From the NCBI GenBank assembly GCA_026982915.1, contig JALWQU010000046.1, positions 1 through 7,652 on the forward strand: a stretch of DNA of 7,652 nt. Direction: 5' to 3'. Below are positions 6,073-7,652 of this stretch, piece after piece (the first letter of the stretch is position 1; every line of letters starts with the position of its first letter). The stretch comes from Candidatus Altimarinota bacterium (GTDB lineage: Bacteria > Patescibacteriota > Gracilibacteria > UBA4473). A program made the translations under genes and the position numbers. Below the pieces are notes generated by a model, which worked only from the letters and a program-made list of their open reading frames with translations, was not told where the DNA came from and ran no database searches.

Positions 6073-6101
6073 TTGACTTTTTTGGCAAATCAGTTTAGTT
6101 G
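6073..6101 (+). promoter_or_regulatory. Weak candidate promoter for the surface-protein gene
   Basis: TTGACT (6073-6078) matches five of six -35 positions. The base 17 further on begins TAGTTG (6096-6101), a poor -10; TTAGTT with a 16-base spacer is no better. A promoter is expected here because the gene stands alone behind terminator-like structures, but this match is marginal. Confidence 0.25.
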
Positions 6102-6129
6102 TTTACTAAAGCATTGTAATCCGTTAATT

Positions 6130-7652
6130 ATGAAATTTCTCAAGTACTACAAACTTTTTACGCTCTTCTCGATATTTCTATGGACGCCTATGGCTTTTGC
6201 GGGGGTCTCAACGATTGTCAGTATTACACCAATCCCGCCACTTGCCTCAACGTCACTAGGCGGTATCCCTTATTATGAGAATGGTGAAAATATCGATTTT
6301 AACGTAAAGTTCAACGAATCTGTAAATATAAGTGGCACTCCTGAATTACAATTCGAGCTACGAGGACTCCTAGAAGAAGCGGTTTACAACTCCGGAACAG
6401 GGACCGATACAATACGCTTTCGATATATCATACCCAACCACAATAACATAGCGGATTGGAATGGTATTACCGCAAAAAAATTTAAGCTGAACGTCCTCGA
6501 TGCCATCAAGAGCCTCTCTACTGCAGAAGAGACTCTTACCGATTTTCCAGATATTTCAATTCCTAGTATTCTTGTGGACACAAATCTCCCAAACTTTAAT
6601 AGTCTAACACAGACTTCTTCAGGTGGTGTGTCAAGTGGTGGATCCGTATACCTCAACGCCGGTGATACAATTACCTCTACTATTGAACTCGTCTTTAAGG
6701 ATACAAGAGCCTCGGCCTCTATTGACTTTGATATTGGTGGGACAACAAAAACACTCAACTTCACAGGGACTAGTAGCACTGGAGAATCAAAAACTTCTCA
6801 GAAGACAACGCCTGGAAACTTTTTAAATGGGGAGAATGGGATTATTAAAATTACTAATATTTTTTGGGAGGATCAGGCTGAAAAGGCAATGGTCGGTCCA
6901 TTGCCAACCCCGGCGGTTCCAATCCTCACTAATTTCATTGTTGACACAACGCTTCCCATTGTCTCTGAAGTCACCACGGTGACCCCCGCTTTTACGACCG
7001 ATAACACACCCGATTACACCTTCACCACCGATGAAGCCGGATCCATTACCTATGGAGGAGGCTGTTCCAGTCCTACCGTCAATGCTGTATCCGGAAATAA
7101 TACGGTTACCTTTAATACGCTTCCCGACGGAACTTACAATTGCACCATAACCGTTACCGATATTGCGGGAAATAATTCATTAGTGCTAAATATGACACCT
7201 TTTACAGTGGATACAACCGCTCCTGTGTTTTCAAATATAGGCGTTATTTCGGATAATATTTTTGATCCCAATAGTGGCGTTGGCTCTACTCGTTGGGCCG
7301 GAATGAAGCGTGATGAGTTTGTCGGGAAGGGGAAATTCTGGACGGAAGAAGCAAGTAAAGACTTTACGAAGCGATATAACGCTGGTAAGGAGGGCTATGT
7401 CAAAGGTTATGTAAACAGAAATGGGTATACTGTTTTTGGGGGTTATGTCCCAGGAAAAATTGCCGTTGATAGATATCCTCACCGATTCCAAAACCAGATC
7501 GTTTATCGTGATAAAAAGGTTAAAAAATATAGAAATCGCCATAGTATTGCAAAAAAGCAAAAAGCCATGAAGAAAGCTTTTCAACACCCCGAAAAGGTAA
7601 AGTTAAAATCTACTTTCCATGCCGGGATAGGTCGTGGTAATATGAATATAGA
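6130..7652 (+). CDS. Secreted multi-domain protein with Ig-like modules and a basic C-terminal region, 3'-truncated by the window edge
   Basis: A continuous frame of 507 codons with no stop before the window ends. Residues 1-24 form a signal peptide: basic KFLKYYK, hydrophobic core, and an AFA cleavage site before Gly25. Residues ~28-148 contain YENGENIDFNVKFNESV...SGTPELQFEL, a beta-sandwich repeat type found in large bacterial surface proteins. VDTxxP linkers recur at 149-154, 271-276 and 360-365. Residues ~275-365 form a bacterial Ig-like domain with DNTPDYTF, LPDGTYNCTITVTDIAGN and two cysteines (312, 338) placed to form a disulfide. From about 388 the sequence changes to a Lys/Arg-rich region of at least 120 residues (about 30 K/R against 9 D/E) that I do not recognise; it includes YVKGYVNRNGYTVFGGYVPG (423-442). 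Expected location is outside the membrane, with a role in adhesion or cell contact. Only the Ig domain and signal peptide are secure. No Shine-Dalgarno precedes the ATG. Confidence 0.85.
   Translation, partial: MKFLKYYKLFTLFSIFLWTPMAFAGVSTIVSITPIPPLASTSLGGIPYYENGENIDFNVKFNESVNISGTPELQFELRGLLEEAVYNSGTGTDTIRFRYIIPNHNNIADWNGITAKKFKLNVLDAIKSLSTAEETLTDFPDISIPSILVDTNLPNFNSLTQTSSGGVSSGGSVYLNAGDTITSTIELVFKDTRASASIDFDIGGTTKTLNFTGTSSTGESKTSQKTTPGNFLNGENGIIKITNIFWEDQAEKAMVGPLPTPAVPILTNFIVDTTLPIVSEVTTVTPAFTTDNTPDYTFTTDEAGSITYGGGCSSPTVNAVSGNNTVTFNTLPDGTYNCTITVTDIAGNNSLVLNMTPFTVDTTAPVFSNIGVISDNIFDPNSGVGSTRWAGMKRDEFVGKGKFWTEEASKDFTKRYNAGKEGYVKGYVNRNGYTVFGGYVPGKIAVDRYPHRFQNQIVYRDKKVKKYRNRHSIAKKQKAMKKAFQHPEKVKLKSTFHAGIGRGNMNI
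7261..7652 (+). other. Basic, unrecognised C-terminal region of the secreted protein
   Basis: This part of the 6130 frame encodes residues from about 378 onward. After VDTTAPVFSNIGVISDN, which looks like the opening of another Ig-like module, the Thr-rich beta pattern stops and a Lys/Arg-rich stretch begins, with aromatic-glycine segments (GYVKGYV, GYTVFGGYV) and a lysine-dense helix-like segment around 462-493. By hand count the coding strand has 69 C and 44 G in 6961-7200, but 39 C and 69 G in 7261-7500. The change could mark a recombined C-terminal tip or a chimeric assembly joint. No function is assigned. Confidence 0.5.

Larger units (their letters stand above)
5790..6129. other. Non-coding region between the DUF2797 gene and the surface-protein gene
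   Basis: No plausible gene is seen in these 340 bases on either strand. They hold, in order, a MITE-like inverted-repeat element (5800-5901), a short inverted repeat GTTCTC (5936-5941) with GAGAAC (5958-5963), a weak terminator with a long T-run (5951-5982), a stable 8-pair hairpin (5993-6014), a T-rich stretch, and a possible -35 box TTGACT (6073-6078) ahead of the next gene. Confidence 0.7.

Noticed and set aside
6384..6826. Overlapping open frames on both strands inside the Ig-like gene
   Set aside because: They are by-products of the Thr/Ser-rich coding sequence; the frame from 6130 has a signal peptide and continuous domain structure.
7231..7587. Minus-strand open frame of 118 codons opposite the basic tail
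   Set aside because: It has no recognisable family and no ribosome site, and it lies wholly inside the plus-strand frame continuous with the signal peptide and Ig domain. I keep the plus strand, with reduced certainty for the tail.
1..7652. CRISPR arrays, tRNA or rRNA genes, and full insertion sequences
   Set aside because: No regularly spaced direct repeats, tRNA cloverleaf sequence, rRNA core segment or transposase motif was seen on either strand.

Overview
The window looks like a chromosomal piece of an uncultivated, moderately AT-rich bacterium that uses the standard bacterial code: TGA closes the acetolactate synthase large subunit and the DUF2797 gene at the expected family lengths. 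Genes are tightly packed, some stops and starts overlap, and several starts lack a clear Shine-Dalgarno sequence. Together with a cysteine-containing Ig-like module of the 'DNTPDYTFTTDEAG...' type, this fits a Candidate Phyla Radiation lineage such as Peregrinibacteria. That assignment rests on family resemblance only and is tentative.

Region 1 (1-1440, + strand) is the end of a dTDP-sugar operon. It holds a 5'-truncated dTDP-glucose 4,6-dehydratase (rfbB/rmlB) and, three bases later, a short-form glucose-1-phosphate thymidylyltransferase (rfbA/rmlA). These catalyse the first two steps towards dTDP-L-rhamnose and other 6-deoxyhexoses of cell-surface glycans. A low-molecular-weight tyrosine phosphatase (1412-1831, - strand) converges on rfbA and overlaps its 3' end by 29 bases.

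Region 2 (1888-2540, + strand) is a two-gene module. A minimal MNT-type nucleotidyltransferase overlaps a HEPN protein carrying the complete RX4HXY motif. This is the layout of the MntA/HepT (HI0073/HI0074) toxin-antitoxin systems.

Region 3 (2553-4747, - strand) is a translationally coupled ilvB-ilvH pair: acetolactate synthase catalytic and regulatory subunits for branched-chain amino-acid synthesis. A 145-base divergent region separates it from a DUF2797 protein (4893-5789, + strand), which has an N-terminal cysteine cluster and a GIY-YIG-like 'VYL...KVGVS' segment.

Region 4 (5790-6129) is non-coding. It holds a 102-base element with imperfect terminal inverted repeats (MITE-like), a weak terminator, a second hairpin and a possible promoter.

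Region 5 (6130 to the window end, + strand) is one long reading frame with no stop inside the window. It encodes a secreted protein: signal peptide, three modules punctuated by VDTxxP linkers (the third being a bacterial Ig-like domain), then an abrupt change at about residue 375-390 into a very basic, unrecognised tail. The C/G balance of the coding strand inverts at the same place. This tail is the most interesting unexplained part of the window; it may be a toxin-like or nucleic-acid-binding tip, or an assembly or recombination junction.
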